64,000 bases of DNA from Bryocella elongata (GTDB lineage Bacteria > Acidobacteriota > Terriglobia > Terriglobales > Acidobacteriaceae): positions 427,849 to 491,848 of the forward strand of contig NZ_FNVA01000005.1 in NCBI RefSeq assembly GCF_900108185.1. The letters are read 5' to 3'. Every line of letters starts with the position of its first letter. Positions within the stretch are counted from its first letter, which is position 1. Of the stretch, positions 1 through 8,508 are shown in pieces. Both the position numbers and the translations under genes were made by a program. The notes beneath the pieces are model-generated. The model saw only the letters and a list, made by a program, of their open reading frames with translations, was not told the DNA's origin and made no database searches.

Positions 1-996
1 GTAGTAGGGATCGGCGCGGTTCGGATCGGCGGCGATCGCCTTCTCCGCCGCGGCGAGAGCCGCTTCCGACTGCGAGGCATTGAGCATCACAGCGGCTTCG
101 TTGTTGTAGTAGAGGCCGGCCTTGGTGGGATCAGCCTTGGCAGCGCTCTCGTACGCCGCGGTGGCCTCCGGAATCTTGTTTTCCTTGGCGAGTACGTTGC
201 CCATCTGGCCGTAGCCGACGGCCTCCTGCACAGGCAGCGGCTTCTTGCTGGCGGCGTCCTTGTCGATGCCCGTCTTGTACGCCGTGACGGCCGTGTCGTA
301 CATCGCCATCGTGTCGGGATCGCTGGAAGCTACCTTCCCGGCGGCCTTGTCCGCGGCGGCGAGGTGGTCGCCCTGCGCAGCAGCGGCATCGCCGTAGTTC
401 AGCCAGAGCAGCGGCTCATCGGGCTTCTGGTCGGTCGCCTGCTTCATGTCAGCGACGTCCTTGCTGACGTCACCCTTTGTCGGGGCAGCCGCCGCGAGGT
501 CCGCGCGCACCTGCTTCAGCGTGTTGTTCAGGTTCGCGATCACCGAGTTCGACTTCATGATCTCGGCGTTCTTCTTCTTGAACTCCTCGATCTGCTTCTT
601 CTCTTCGGGAGTCATCTTCGCGATGTAATCCGCACGCGTCATGTCGTCATCGACGACCATGTCCGGCGTGTTGGGCTTGATCGTCACTTCGATCTGATCG
701 ATGTGCTTGTCGCCCTGGGAGACATACATGAAGTAGTCGCCGGGCGTCAGGCCGGGCGCCGTGTAGTTGCCATTCGCATCGCCCGTCACCTTGGCCGCCA
801 TCTTGGCGTCCTTGTAGGCCACAGACTTGTCCTTGGTGAACTCGACCGTAACGCCTGGGATCGGCTGGCCCGCAGCGTTCTGCACGTGGCCGTGAGCGGT
901 GGTGGTGGAGGCGGCGGGAGCCTGCGCAAACAAGGTCGAGCTGAACAGAACGGCGCCAGCGGCCGCGGTCCAGAGATTGCCCTTCAGAGTCTTCAT
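1..996 (-). CDS. secreted tetratricopeptide-repeat protein, 3' truncated by window edge
   Basis: The reading frame starts at ATG (complement of 994-996) and is still open at base 1, giving 332 visible residues. The N-terminus is a signal peptide (MKTLKGNLW followed by an alanine-rich hydrophobic stretch ending near LFAQA), so the protein is exported. Residues about 34-100 resemble a carboxypeptidase-regulatory/Ig-like beta domain (GQPIPGVTVEF, then GNYTAPGLTPGDY). After a lysine/glutamate-rich helix (about 125-170) come TPR-like helical repeats with the usual alanine, tyrosine and proline spacing (EATAAYESAAKADPTKAGLYYN). Such proteins are common in Acidobacteriota; the family suggests a periplasmic or surface scaffold, but the substrate or partner is unknown. 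The stop and C-terminus lie outside the window. Confidence 0.8.
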   Translation of the reverse strand, partial: MKTLKGNLWTAAAGAVLFSSTLFAQAPAASTTTAHGHVQNAAGQPIPGVTVEFTKDKSVAYKDAKMAAKVTGDANGNYTAPGLTPGDYFMYVSQGDKHIDQIEVTIKPNTPDMVVDDDMTRADYIAKMTPEEKKQIEEFKKKNAEIMKSNSVIANLNNTLKQVRADLAAAAPTKGDVSKDVADMKQATDQKPDEPLLWLNYGDAAAAQGDHLAAADKAAGKVASSDPDTMAMYDTAVTAYKTGIDKDAASKKPLPVQEAVGYGQMGNVLAKENKIPEATAAYESAAKADPTKAGLYYNNEAAVMLNASQSEAALAAAEKAIAADPNRADPYY

Positions 997-1339
997 GGTC
1001 GGTGAACCTTCCTCGCGTGGTGCTTCTCTTGCGGGGCGCCTGGGGCGGCCCGGGTTTCTATGTGTGGCCTGGAGTCGGCCGGGTGCGGCATCTGCGCGTG
1101 CGTGTGGCCCGGTCCAGAAGCCAGTCCAGATGCCCAGCGGACAACCCTTGCAGTCCTGGCCGGGTGAAGGCCTGACAGTGCTTGCAGCAGGCGGACCCGG
1201 CCCACCACGCCGCAAAATCGCGCCGGGTGAGCAGCACGATCAAGTTACATGGAACGGCTCGCCCAATTCAACCTTGGGCGCGGAGGCTGCGCGAACTCCG
1301 CACGCACGCCGGATGCCCCGGCGCCAAAAACGCCGCGAA
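997..1339. other. 343-nt intergenic region without a recognisable gene
   Basis: GC-rich spacer between the TPR gene and the DUF2007 gene, both on the minus strand. The open frames that cross it have no Shine-Dalgarno and no family-like composition. It presumably holds the promoter of the TPR gene, but I see no convincing hexamer pair and no stable repeat element. Confidence 0.5.
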
Positions 1340-1648
1340 TCAGTCTTCCGTGCCCTCTTCCGAAAGAGTTTCCTGTGTCTCTTCCGCGGCTGTCACCTCG
1401 GCCTCGGTGGGAGGTGTGTCCTCTGCAGACTCCAGCAGCTCACGCGCTGCCGACTCATCGGAAACCCGCACCTGCACCTGGCTCTCGAAGGCGAAGGGCA
1501 TCAGGCTGTTGGCGTTGGCGCTGCGGAGCAGGGCGGGAATCCCGGCCGACTCCAGCGCGGACTTCGCCAGCCCTGCGCCTGCGAGGTCGGTAAAGGTCCC
1601 TACGGTTACAAGTTGCTCATCGGAGGTTGTTTCGGGGGTGAGGCTCAT
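1340..1648 (-). CDS. DUF2007-type putative signal-transducing protein
   Basis: 102-residue cytoplasmic protein. Residues about 12-70 match the DUF2007 pattern: a first strand LVTVGTFTDLAGAGLAKS, a helix ending in SALESAGIPALLR, then strands with QVQVRVSDESAARELLES. The last 25 residues are an acidic low-complexity tail rich in Glu and Thr. The family is small and widespread; PII-like or signal-transducing roles have been proposed but not established. It stands alone, about 100 nt downstream of the DUF3108 gene on the same strand, so co-transcription is possible. No catalytic residues are visible. Confidence 0.75.
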   Translation of the reverse strand: MSLTPETTSDEQLVTVGTFTDLAGAGLAKSALESAGIPALLRSANANSLMPFAFESQVQVRVSDESAARELLESAEDTPPTEAEVTAAEETQETLSEEGTED

Positions 1649-1748
1649 GGCATGCTCCTGGTTCTTCGAGCTTGGATGACAAGGAGAGGTGAGACGTGGC
1701 CGAAGGACGAGGAAACAGCGGTTCGATCGCCTGCCTGCGCCCGAACGT

Positions 1749-2576
1749 TTACTTGATGTCGATGGACTGCAGGTGGAAGGTGATCGTCCCGAAGAAGAGG
1801 CGCGCCTGCATCTGCACCGGGATGTGCCGTGCGTCGTCGGTGTACCAGATCCAGATGGAGCCGCGGTTCTTCACGACGCCTTCATCGGCGGTGGCCTGCA
1901 CCCGGACGGTCTGGAATGTTCCGGCCGGGGTCTTGATCTCTTCCTTGGCTTCGACCTTCATGCCGACGGTGATGGTGCGCATGGAATCGGCCAGCGGGAA
2001 GGATACCGTCTGGCCCGGCGTCAACGTCTGCGACTGCGTGTAGAAGATCGCCGACATGTCGTCGGTGACGCACGCGGGGATGTTGGCTTCCTTGTGGGTC
2101 GCCGTGCCCTTGACCAGGTTGCGCTCGTCCTGCAGCTGCCTGCCGTGGGCGTAGTCGAAGGTCAGGTCGGTAGCGATCTTGCGCCGATTTTCCTGGATCT
2201 GCTTGTGAAAACCCGTGGAGCAGCCCGTCTTGAGGTCGAAGCCCGACTGAAAGCGGTCGACCACAGGGAAGAGCATGTTGACCGCGCCGACCGTGTCGGC
2301 GGTGGTCGAGATCCTGACGTCGCTGCCTACCTGATCGAGCTTGAAGACCGCGACCCCGGCGGTAAAGACGCGCCAGTCCACGGTGAAGCTGAGGGTCTCG
2401 TGCTGCGGATAGGTGAAGGCGGGATCTGGAGCGGTCAAAGGGGGAATCGGCTTCTGCGGGGCAGGAGTCCTGGGCGCACCGAGGAACTGCGCTCCGGCCG
2501 GGGCTGCCTGCGCGAGCGCCATTGCGGCGGCAACGCACAACCCTGCCTTGGCGAGTAGAACCTTGCTGGCCTTCAA
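1749..2576 (-). CDS. DUF3108 domain secreted protein
   Basis: 275 residues with a clear signal peptide (MKASKVLLAK, hydrophobic core, cleavage near AGAQF) and a proline-rich linker (PRTPAPQKPIPPL). The rest matches the DUF3108 fold: an early strand with TLSFTVDWRVFTAGVAVF, a middle FDYAHGRQLQDE, then PAGTFQTVRVQ and IWIWYTDDARHIPVQMQ, and a final strand FFGTITFHLQSID. The family is periplasmic and beta-rich with no known enzymatic role. It lies 63 nt downstream of the methyltransferase-like gene that ends the waaA-lpxK operon, on the same strand, so an envelope role is a reasonable inference. The start ATG is followed by a standard signal sequence, which fixes it. Confidence 0.85.
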   Translation of the reverse strand: MKASKVLLAKAGLCVAAAMALAQAAPAGAQFLGAPRTPAPQKPIPPLTAPDPAFTYPQHETLSFTVDWRVFTAGVAVFKLDQVGSDVRISTTADTVGAVNMLFPVVDRFQSGFDLKTGCSTGFHKQIQENRRKIATDLTFDYAHGRQLQDERNLVKGTATHKEANIPACVTDDMSAIFYTQSQTLTPGQTVSFPLADSMRTITVGMKVEAKEEIKTPAGTFQTVRVQATADEGVVKNRGSIWIWYTDDARHIPVQMQARLFFGTITFHLQSIDIK

Positions 2577-2639
2577 CGTGATGGTCTCCTGTTTGCGTGG
2601 AGGCAGTGCCTTAGACGGCAGTGCTCCGGAAGGCCTTGC

Positions 2640-3236
2640 TCAGACTCGCCAGTGGGCGCTGCTGCCGACCCACATTCTTATTGCAAGCACAGCGTACAGG
2701 GCAGCCGCGCCTATCAGGGCATTGTACTCACGGTGGTGCCGGTAACGCCCAGGGTCGAAGCCGCCGCTATTGAGTTGGACGTCAGGAAAGTGCGGCCGGG
2801 TGAGCCGCCAGCCGAGACGCGGAACCTGCCGGGCGTAGTCGTCAAACCCCGGGAAGGTCGCCCGCAGGAAGGTCTCTTCGCTCAGGATCGTCGGCCAGTA
2901 GATGGCGAGGAACATCCCGACCAGCAGGACGACCATCTGCCAACGGCCTGCCGCGATGGCGAAGCCGGCGGCGATCAGGATCGAGCCGAGGTACAGCGGA
3001 TTGCGGGTGTGTGCGTAGGGGCCGGTACGCGTAAGCTCAGCGTTTTTCTTGACATAGCCGGCGGCATAACCGCGCAGCCAAAGCCCGGCGGCAGTCAGCG
3101 GAAGGCTCAGGAGCAGGGACTGCCAGCTGGGACGCGCCAGCAGGATGAGCGCCACCGCCAGCACGAACCCCAAGGGGACGCGGATGCGGCGTGCGATCCG
3201 CTGCCAGCTGGTCTTGTTCGACTGCGAAGAGCTCAT
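2640..3236 (-). CDS. isoprenylcysteine carboxyl methyltransferase-like membrane protein
   Basis: 198 residues from the internal ATG at 3236; the frame is open further upstream, but that part would overlap the heptosyltransferase gene and reads as shadow sequence. After a short polar N-terminus come several hydrophobic segments (VPLGFVLAVALILLARP, LLSLPLTAAGLWLRGY, MVVLLVGMFLAIYW). The ICMT/PEMT hallmarks are present: TGPYAHTRNPLYLGS and, near the C-terminus, EETFLRATFPGFDDYARQVPRL. Bacterial members methylate small or lipid substrates with S-adenosylmethionine in the membrane; the substrate here is unknown. It starts 13 nt after the heptosyltransferase stop, so it is probably the fourth gene of the LPS operon. 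Confidence 0.8.
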   Translation of the reverse strand: MSSSQSNKTSWQRIARRIRVPLGFVLAVALILLARPSWQSLLLSLPLTAAGLWLRGYAAGYVKKNAELTRTGPYAHTRNPLYLGSILIAAGFAIAAGRWQMVVLLVGMFLAIYWPTILSEETFLRATFPGFDDYARQVPRLGWRLTRPHFPDVQLNSGGFDPGRYRHHREYNALIGAAALYAVLAIRMWVGSSAHWRV

Positions 3237-3249
3237 TCGGTCGATTGTC

Positions 3250-4314
3250 TCAGATTGACGGCTGGGGCGGGGGTGCGGCGACCTCTGTGACGGCTGCGAG
3301 TACCTGCTCGACGGTGATGCGAGCGAGGCCGGGGTCGGGCTCGGAGGACTTCCTGTAGCTCGTCGGAGAAGCCGCATCGCGCAGGATGATCTTCGGCCCC
3401 GGACCCCACGGGCCGTTGCGTTCGGGGCTGGTCGGACCGAAGAGCGCGACGGTGGGAACTGCAAGCCCTGCAGCGAGATGCAGCGGGCCGGTGTCGCCTC
3501 CGACCACCAGGTCGACGCGGCGGACCAGGGCGATCAGTCCGGAGACATTGCACACCACCGTGCGCGCCGCGCCCTGGCTGGCTGAAGCGACCGTGAGGGC
3601 GGTGGGATCGTCCTTACGGGGCGCGTTGACCACCACGTCGTAGCCGCGGGTCTGGAGCTCCTGCGCGAGCCGGCCGTAGCGGGCGTTGGGCCAATGTTTG
3701 GCGGCCCAGCCTCCACCAGCCGCCAGCAGCGCGAGCGGACGGCGCAGGACCGCCTCGCGCTCGGCCCAATCCTCGGCCCAGGGTTCCACGGGGAGGGCGA
3801 AGGGCTCGGGCTGGAGGTCGACGCCGGTGGCCGCGCCGAGCAGCTGCGTGTTCATGGCGACGATGTGCTCCCCGGTGCGGGGGATGCGCTGGGAGTAGAG
3901 GCGAGCGGCGAGCGGCTCGCGTGGGGCGGAGAACCCGGCGAAGGCTACCGCGTTCGCGAACCTGCCGATGATGGCTGAGCGGAGCGTGCCCTGCAGGTCG
4001 ACGGCGAGGTCGTAGGCGTTCGAGCGCAGTTCGGAGCGAAGCCGGCGGATCGACCGCAGTGTTGCGAGCGAAATCGGCGCCTTCGACCAGAGCTTCGTCT
4101 CGGCGAGGTGGACGTGATCCACGACGGGCCCCAGTCCACCGCCGCGGCCCTGATTGGCTCCGGGAGAATCTACGGCAGTAAGCAGCGGGGCCCAGCGCGG
4201 GTCGACGACCCAGTCGAGCGTCCAGTCGGGCCGCGCGCGGCGCAGTGCGGCGACCGCGGGCAGGGCGTGGATCACGTCGCCCATCGCGCCCGTGCGGACC
4301 AGCAGGATCTTCAC
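3250..4314 (-). CDS. waaC: lipopolysaccharide heptosyltransferase (WaaC-like, GT9)
   Basis: 354 residues. The N-terminus MKILLVRTGAMGDVIHALPA is the typical start of ADP-heptose:LPS heptosyltransferases (glycosyltransferase family 9), which add heptose to the Kdo-lipid A inner core on the cytoplasmic face. The second Rossmann domain shows VVGGDTGPLHLAAGLAVPTVALFGPTSPERNGPWG split over about residues 270-305; the GGDTGPLHLA block binds the nucleotide sugar. The start codon overlaps the lpxK stop by 4 nt (ATGA), so translation is coupled. The order waaA-lpxK-heptosyltransferase supports inner-core assembly. WaaC rather than WaaF is favoured by the N-terminal motif and by following waaA, but not proven. 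Confidence 0.85.
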   Translation of the reverse strand: MKILLVRTGAMGDVIHALPAVAALRRARPDWTLDWVVDPRWAPLLTAVDSPGANQGRGGGLGPVVDHVHLAETKLWSKAPISLATLRSIRRLRSELRSNAYDLAVDLQGTLRSAIIGRFANAVAFAGFSAPREPLAARLYSQRIPRTGEHIVAMNTQLLGAATGVDLQPEPFALPVEPWAEDWAEREAVLRRPLALLAAGGGWAAKHWPNARYGRLAQELQTRGYDVVVNAPRKDDPTALTVASASQGAARTVVCNVSGLIALVRRVDLVVGGDTGPLHLAAGLAVPTVALFGPTSPERNGPWGPGPKIILRDAASPTSYRKSSEPDPGLARITVEQVLAAVTEVAAPPPQPSI

Positions 4315-5396
4315 AGCGTGGCCCCTTGGGGTTGGGGCGTGACGGCGTCGGCGAGGCGAGATTCTACCTCGCGCATCAGGCGCTCCGGGTAGACGAAGTC
4401 GACGTTGAGCTCGGCAACCATGATGGCGCCGATGGTGGCGAGGCGCTCGCGCATGGGCTGGGTGAGCTTGACGGCGTCCTTCTCCGTGGTCACGAGCCCC
4501 GTGGCCTTGAGCGACTGCGCCAGCTCGATGATCTTCTCGATGTCGGGCATCGTGTAGCGATGATGGTCCGGGAAGAAGATGGTGTCGGCGATGCCGCAGC
4601 CCGCCTGCGTGAGCATGACCGCGAAGCCTTCCGGTCGCGCGATGGCGCAGAAGGCGACAGGCCGCAGGCCTGCGCCAAAGACGAACAGCGGCGAGGCGAA
4701 GTGCAGGCTGCGCCGCAGCGTCCAGATCAAAGCCGCCGGCCGTTGCGGGGTTGCCGGACGCATCAGAAGCCGGACGCGCTTCTCGATGCGCTCCTGCTCG
4801 TCCTCGCGCAGCAGGATGAAGTCGGCGCGTGCAATCGCGGCCAGAGGCTCGCGGCGATTGCCTGCGGGCAGCAGCGCATCGTCGAGGTCGGCTTCAGTGA
4901 CCAGCACCATGTCGAGGGTGCGCGCGAGCTGGCGGTGCTGAAAGCCGTCGTCGAGCAGATGCAGCGCGCGCGTCGATGGACCCAGCTCGTAGGGGGCGGG
5001 CTTGATTGCTGCTTCGGCCGCCCGGCCGGCGGCGTAGCGCTTGCTGGCGACCCAGACAGGAGCCCCTGTACGTTCCGCCAGCAGCACGGGCTCGTCTCCG
5101 TAGATGGCGGCGGCATTGTCGGCCGTGGGCTCCACGTGGGCCACGCCGCGGCTCTCGCGGCGGTAGCCGCGCGAGAGGATGTCGACCTGCCAGCCGCGTG
5201 CACGCAGCAGCTTCGCCAGCGTGATCACGACCGGCGTCTTGCCCGCGCCGCCGGCGGAGATGCTGCCGACGCTGAGCACGGGGTAGGTGAGCCGCTTCGT
5301 GGCGGGCAGGCCCATGCGGCGCAGGGCGTCCTTGGCTTTGAGCGCGGCGGCGTAGATGGGCACCAGGGGCCACGCCCAGGGGCGACGGGCGCTCAT
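4311..5396 (-). CDS. lpxK: tetraacyldisaccharide 4'-kinase (lipid A biosynthesis)
   Basis: 361 residues. LpxK phosphorylates the 4' position of the lipid A disaccharide using ATP at the inner membrane. A Walker A motif is visible at about residues 43-56 (VGSISAGGAGKTPV), followed by GWQVDILSRGYRRES and the family signature LLDDGFQHRQLAR. A hydrophobic N-terminal segment (PWAWPLVPIYAAAL) fits the membrane-anchoring helix. Its start overlaps the end of waaA by 4 nt and its stop overlaps the heptosyltransferase start by 4 nt, so the three genes form a translationally coupled operon. Length and motifs are normal. Confidence 0.95.
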   Translation of the reverse strand: MSARRPWAWPLVPIYAAALKAKDALRRMGLPATKRLTYPVLSVGSISAGGAGKTPVVITLAKLLRARGWQVDILSRGYRRESRGVAHVEPTADNAAAIYGDEPVLLAERTGAPVWVASKRYAAGRAAEAAIKPAPYELGPSTRALHLLDDGFQHRQLARTLDMVLVTEADLDDALLPAGNRREPLAAIARADFILLREDEQERIEKRVRLLMRPATPQRPAALIWTLRRSLHFASPLFVFGAGLRPVAFCAIARPEGFAVMLTQAGCGIADTIFFPDHHRYTMPDIEKIIELAQSLKATGLVTTEKDAVKLTQPMRERLATIGAIMVAELNVDFVYPERLMREVESRLADAVTPQPQGATL

Positions 5397-6748
5397 CGGG
5401 AGGCTCCGGAGAGCAGTGCGAGCAGGGCATCGACGGTGCGGGCGGTGGCGCCCTGCTGTTGCTCGAAGACACTGCGCCCGCGTGCACCGATGGACCTGGC
5501 TTCGTCTCGATGCTCGATGAGATATCGGAAGACCTCTTCGAGTTCCAGCTCGTCACGGACGATTCGAATCGCGTCAACCTCGCGCATCTTGCCAACGATA
5601 TCCCTGAAGTTCTCGAACGATTGGCCCATGACGACGGGTACGCCGAATTGTGCCGGCTCCAAAGGATTGTGGCCGCCTCGGGGGAACATGCTACCGCCAA
5701 CGTAGGCGACATCGGCTAATTCGTAGACGGCCGCCAGATCGCCGATCGTATCGAGCAACACAATGTCTGGCGCATCCAGGCTGTGGCCGTCAGTTTGATT
5801 GCGCTGCACGGTATCTTCCGCACTCTTCCCAGCGAGAAGGTCGGTAGCCCGGAGAGATGGGAAGTCATAGGCGATCTGCCATGCTTCTTCGAAGCGCTCT
5901 GGGTGACGGGGTGCGAGCACGAGCAGGGCATCGCTCGGCAGAGCGCCCCGCATCCAGCTCTCGACGACCTGTGCTTCCTCCGGGGCAACTCGCGCCTCGG
6001 TGCTGGCGACGGTGCTTCCGGCGACAACGATTGGCCGTCCGTTCGCGACGATCCGGATCAGATCCGCAACTTTGCTCTGCTTTGGCGCTCGCACGTCGTA
6101 CTTCAAGTTGCCGCTCGTCCGCACCCCATCCGCTCGTGCGCCGAGGTTGACGAGCCTGCGAGCGTCTTCTTCGCTCTGAGCAAGGAAGAGCGTGACCTTC
6201 GCGAGCAATCGCGACCATATCGCGCGAAATCGCTGCGCCCGGGCAAAGGACCGGTCGCTGACGCGGGCATTGACGACGCTGACGGGAATGCTGCGGCGAT
6301 GGCATTCGGCGAGCATGCGCGGCCATAGCTCACTCTCCATCAGGATTAGGGCGTCGGGCATCAGGGCGTTCAGGTACGCGCGCACGGCGAAGGCAAGGTC
6401 CAGCGGGTAGTAGAAAACCCGTTCTGCGCCAAATCGCTGCCGGGCAAGCTCCTGGCCGGTGCGTGTGGTGGTGGAGATGACGATCCGGAAGCTGTCGTTC
6501 TTCTGCTCGCGGAGCGCGGCGTCGAGTTCCGCCACAAGTCGCGTAGCGGCGAGGACCTCGCCCACGCTGACGGCGTGCAGCCAGACGATGCGGTGGCCGC
6601 GGGCGTACTCGCGCAGGGTGGCGGGAACGCGCCCGAGGCGTTGCGCGAGGCCTTCGCGATAGCGCTGCGTGGTCAACATGCGCGTCAACCACCACGGGGC
6701 GCTCAACGTCAGAGCGAGCAGGAGAAGCAGGCTGTAGGCGGGCATCAT
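5393..6748 (-). CDS. waaA: 3-deoxy-D-manno-octulosonic acid (Kdo) transferase
   Basis: About 451 residues from the ATG at 6748 (a second ATG follows at once). The longer upstream open frame has no Shine-Dalgarno, whereas a GGGGA sits just before 6748. WaaA transfers Kdo from CMP-Kdo to lipid IVA at the inner membrane (GT30). Visible: the N-terminal membrane anchor PAYSLLLLLALTLSAPWW, the acceptor-domain motif HAVSVGEVLAA, MESELWPRML, and the donor-domain motif VAYVGGSMFPRGGHNPLEPA with the following FENF. First gene of the coupled envelope operon; it lies back to back with the secreted gene at 6844, leaving a roughly 95-nt shared promoter region. Confidence 0.93.
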   Translation of the reverse strand: MMPAYSLLLLLALTLSAPWWLTRMLTTQRYREGLAQRLGRVPATLREYARGHRIVWLHAVSVGEVLAATRLVAELDAALREQKNDSFRIVISTTTRTGQELARQRFGAERVFYYPLDLAFAVRAYLNALMPDALILMESELWPRMLAECHRRSIPVSVVNARVSDRSFARAQRFRAIWSRLLAKVTLFLAQSEEDARRLVNLGARADGVRTSGNLKYDVRAPKQSKVADLIRIVANGRPIVVAGSTVASTEARVAPEEAQVVESWMRGALPSDALLVLAPRHPERFEEAWQIAYDFPSLRATDLLAGKSAEDTVQRNQTDGHSLDAPDIVLLDTIGDLAAVYELADVAYVGGSMFPRGGHNPLEPAQFGVPVVMGQSFENFRDIVGKMREVDAIRIVRDELELEEVFRYLIEHRDEARSIGARGRSVFEQQQGATARTVDALLALLSGASR

Positions 6749-6843
6749 CGCGTCCCCGCTGCCGCGGCGTCCGCGTGCGGCGAGACACCCTGCAGGCGCG
6801 CGCTTTGCTTCTCGAACATCAACCAAAGGATAATGGATCGGAT

Positions 6844-7524
6844 ATGCTTCGCACCTCGAGTCTTACTTTCGCCGCGCCGGGTCTCGCCTTTGCTGCGCTG
6901 GTGTTCGCGCTGCCGCTCGCCGTGCAGGCTGAGAAGCCTCGTGTGCCGGTGCCTCCGCAGGACGCAGCGAAGTACTCCATGCACGAGACGCACGATCTGG
7001 AGAAAGTGACGATTGCCGCCGAACCTGGCGATGTGAAGGAGACGCGGCCCGATACCCGCGTGGACTACTACGACCGCGAGATGATGCCGATCCGGGTGAT
7101 CGTGACCAACAACTCAGACCAGGACCTGACGCTGGACGATGTGCGGATCCACTTCATCGCCGGAGACAACACGACCGTGCCCGCGGCCACCGACGACGAG
7201 CTGCAGCGCAGGCTGGTGGGCCTTAAAGACGCAATGGGCAAGAAGATTCCGCTGCCCTTGCCGCTGCCGCCGATCACCGTGCACAAGAACGTCGACAAGA
7301 AGATCCTCGCTGACCTGGATGACTTCGGCTTCAAGACGACGACGGTGAAGGCGCACTCCACGGTCGCGGGCTACCTGTTCTACGACATGCAGGGGCTCGA
7401 CCACCCTGTGCTCGAAAAGGCTACGCTGGAGCTGCGCAAGGTGCGCTGGACGACCTCGCAGCAGGCGCTGGATACGTTTGAGATAGCGTTGCATCCGACG
7501 GTGGAAGGGAAGGATAGCCACTAA
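6844..7524 (+). CDS. secreted protein of unknown function
   Basis: 226 residues from the ATG at 6844, chosen because a classical signal peptide begins there (MLRTSSLTF, hydrophobic core, cleavage near VQAEK) and a GGAT lies upstream. I do not recognise a named family. The mature part starts with a charged, proline-rich stretch, then reads like a single beta-rich domain: PIRVIVTNNSDQDLTLDDVRIHF resembles an Ig-like or CARDB-type strand pattern, followed by a helical ELQRRLVGLKDAMG and a proline-leucine segment PLPLPLPPITVHKN. It stands opposite waaA and is followed by a hairpin at 7537-7568. Likely periplasmic; the function is open. Confidence 0.7.
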   Translation: MLRTSSLTFAAPGLAFAALVFALPLAVQAEKPRVPVPPQDAAKYSMHETHDLEKVTIAAEPGDVKETRPDTRVDYYDREMMPIRVIVTNNSDQDLTLDDVRIHFIAGDNTTVPAATDDELQRRLVGLKDAMGKKIPLPLPLPPITVHKNVDKKILADLDDFGFKTTTVKAHSTVAGYLFYDMQGLDHPVLEKATLELRKVRWTTSQQALDTFEIALHPTVEGKDSH

Positions 7525-7536
7525 AGGCGAGCCATT

Positions 7537-7568
7537 AGCTCTTAGCTTTTAGCTAGAAGCTAAGAGCT
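7537..7568. repeat. heptad-word hairpin, AGCTCTT family (terminator-like)
   Basis: A perfect 12-bp inverted repeat (AGCTCTTAGCTT and its complement) with an 8-nt loop. The whole element can be read as successive 7-nt words: AGCTCTT, AGCTTTT, AGCTAGA, AGCTAAG. It follows the stop at 7524 by 12 nt and could terminate that gene. Related words recur at 39762-39798 and 45276-45318. Confidence 0.75.
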
Positions 7569-7597
7569 CTGCCGCCACGAGGCCATCTCGCATACTC

Positions 7598-8122
7598 ATG
7601 ATTCACATCCGCCCCGCACAGCCTTCCGACGTCCCCACCATGCTGCGCTTCATCCGCGAGCTCGCCGAGTACGAGCGCGAGCCGGATGCCGTGCTTGCCA
7701 CCGAGGCTGATCTCCTACGCGATGGGTGGGGACTCGGTGCCGATGGAGTGACACCACTTGTTGGCGAGTCGCGACCCCGCTTCGCAGCACTCATCGGCGA
7801 GCTCGATGGAGAGCCGGTCGGCTTCGCGTTGTACTTCTGGAGCTACTCGACCTGGCGTGGGCACCATGGCATCCGTCTCGAAGACCTGTACGTGACGCCC
7901 GCGAAGCGCAAGCATGGTGTGGGCAAGACACTGCTAGCGCGGCTGGCGAAGATCGCGGTGGATGAGGGCTGTCCACGGCTGGAGTGGGATGTGCTGGACT
8001 GGAACGCGCCGGCGATTGCGGTGTATGAACGCATCGGCGCATGGGTGCAGACGGAGTGGCGCATTATGCGGCTGGCGGATGAGGCGCTGCACGCGATGGC
8101 GCGGATGGATCGCAGCAGCTGA
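7598..8122 (+). CDS. GNAT family N-acetyltransferase (diamine/thialysine acetyltransferase-like)
   Basis: 174 residues, full length for a GNAT enzyme that transfers acetyl from acetyl-CoA to an amine. The N-terminus IHIRPAQPSDVPTMLRFIRELAEYE, the block LYFWSYSTWRGHHGIRLEDL and the CoA-binding segment KRKHGVGKTLLARLAKIA closely follow the spermidine/spermine and thialysine acetyltransferase pattern, as does RLEWDVLDWNAPAIAVYERIGA. The motif A glycines (R-K-H-G-V-G) are intact. Monocistronic: a hairpin lies upstream and the next gene is on the other strand. The substrate is inferred from family resemblance only. Confidence 0.85.
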   Translation: MIHIRPAQPSDVPTMLRFIRELAEYEREPDAVLATEADLLRDGWGLGADGVTPLVGESRPRFAALIGELDGEPVGFALYFWSYSTWRGHHGIRLEDLYVTPAKRKHGVGKTLLARLAKIAVDEGCPRLEWDVLDWNAPAIAVYERIGAWVQTEWRIMRLADEALHAMARMDRSS

Positions 8123-8130
8123 TCTTTGCC

Positions 8131-8190
8131 ATCAAACGGTCTTATAGATCAAGCGGCTTCGCGATGAAACGGCGTTACAGATCAAACGGA
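8131..8190. repeat. three to four degenerate 16-17 bp direct repeats at gene 3' end
   Basis: The unit ATCAAACGG plus about 8 variable bases recurs at roughly 8132, 8149, 8165 and 8180 (ATCAAACGG, ATCAAGCGG, ATGAAACGG, ATCAAACGG). On the minus strand the first unit encodes the last residues of the small membrane protein and its stop. It is distinct from the heptad-word class. Confidence 0.6.
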
Positions 8191-8459
8191 TGGTGCAGCT
8201 CCCACCACCAGCCGTACGCAAGGAACGCGCCCCACGCGAGGGCGAGGACAAGCCATCGCCTGTCCCATCGGACCGCGATGAGAGCCAGCACCAGACCCAA
8301 GAACGGCGCGGTGAAGAGGGTCCAGATCACTGCCGGCGCCATCCAGTCAGGAGCCTGGGCCACGCGCAGGATGAGGTAGGGAGCCGCACAGAGCATGGAG
8401 AGTGCGGCAGACACGTTGCCGGGTGAGCCGGCTTTGGGTGCGATCCGTTCCTTCTGCAT
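8175..8459 (-). CDS. small membrane protein, unknown
   Basis: 94 residues with an AGAGG ribosome site before the ATG at 8459. Two to three hydrophobic segments are visible (ALSMLCAAPYLILRV, WTLFTAPFLGLVLALIAV, WLVLALAWGAFLAYGWWW). No known family recognised. It is divergent from trmFO, whose start lies 50 nt away. Its last codons (PFDL and stop) fall inside a short degenerate repeat that extends downstream (8131-8190), so the 3' end may have been duplicated. Confidence 0.6.
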   Translation of the reverse strand: MQKERIAPKAGSPGNVSAALSMLCAAPYLILRVAQAPDWMAPAVIWTLFTAPFLGLVLALIAVRWDRRWLVLALAWGAFLAYGWWWELHHPFDL

Positions 8460-8508
8460 GGGCGCCTCTGGGGGATGAAGTGCCAGTCGTTATGAAACGA
8501 TAGTAACG

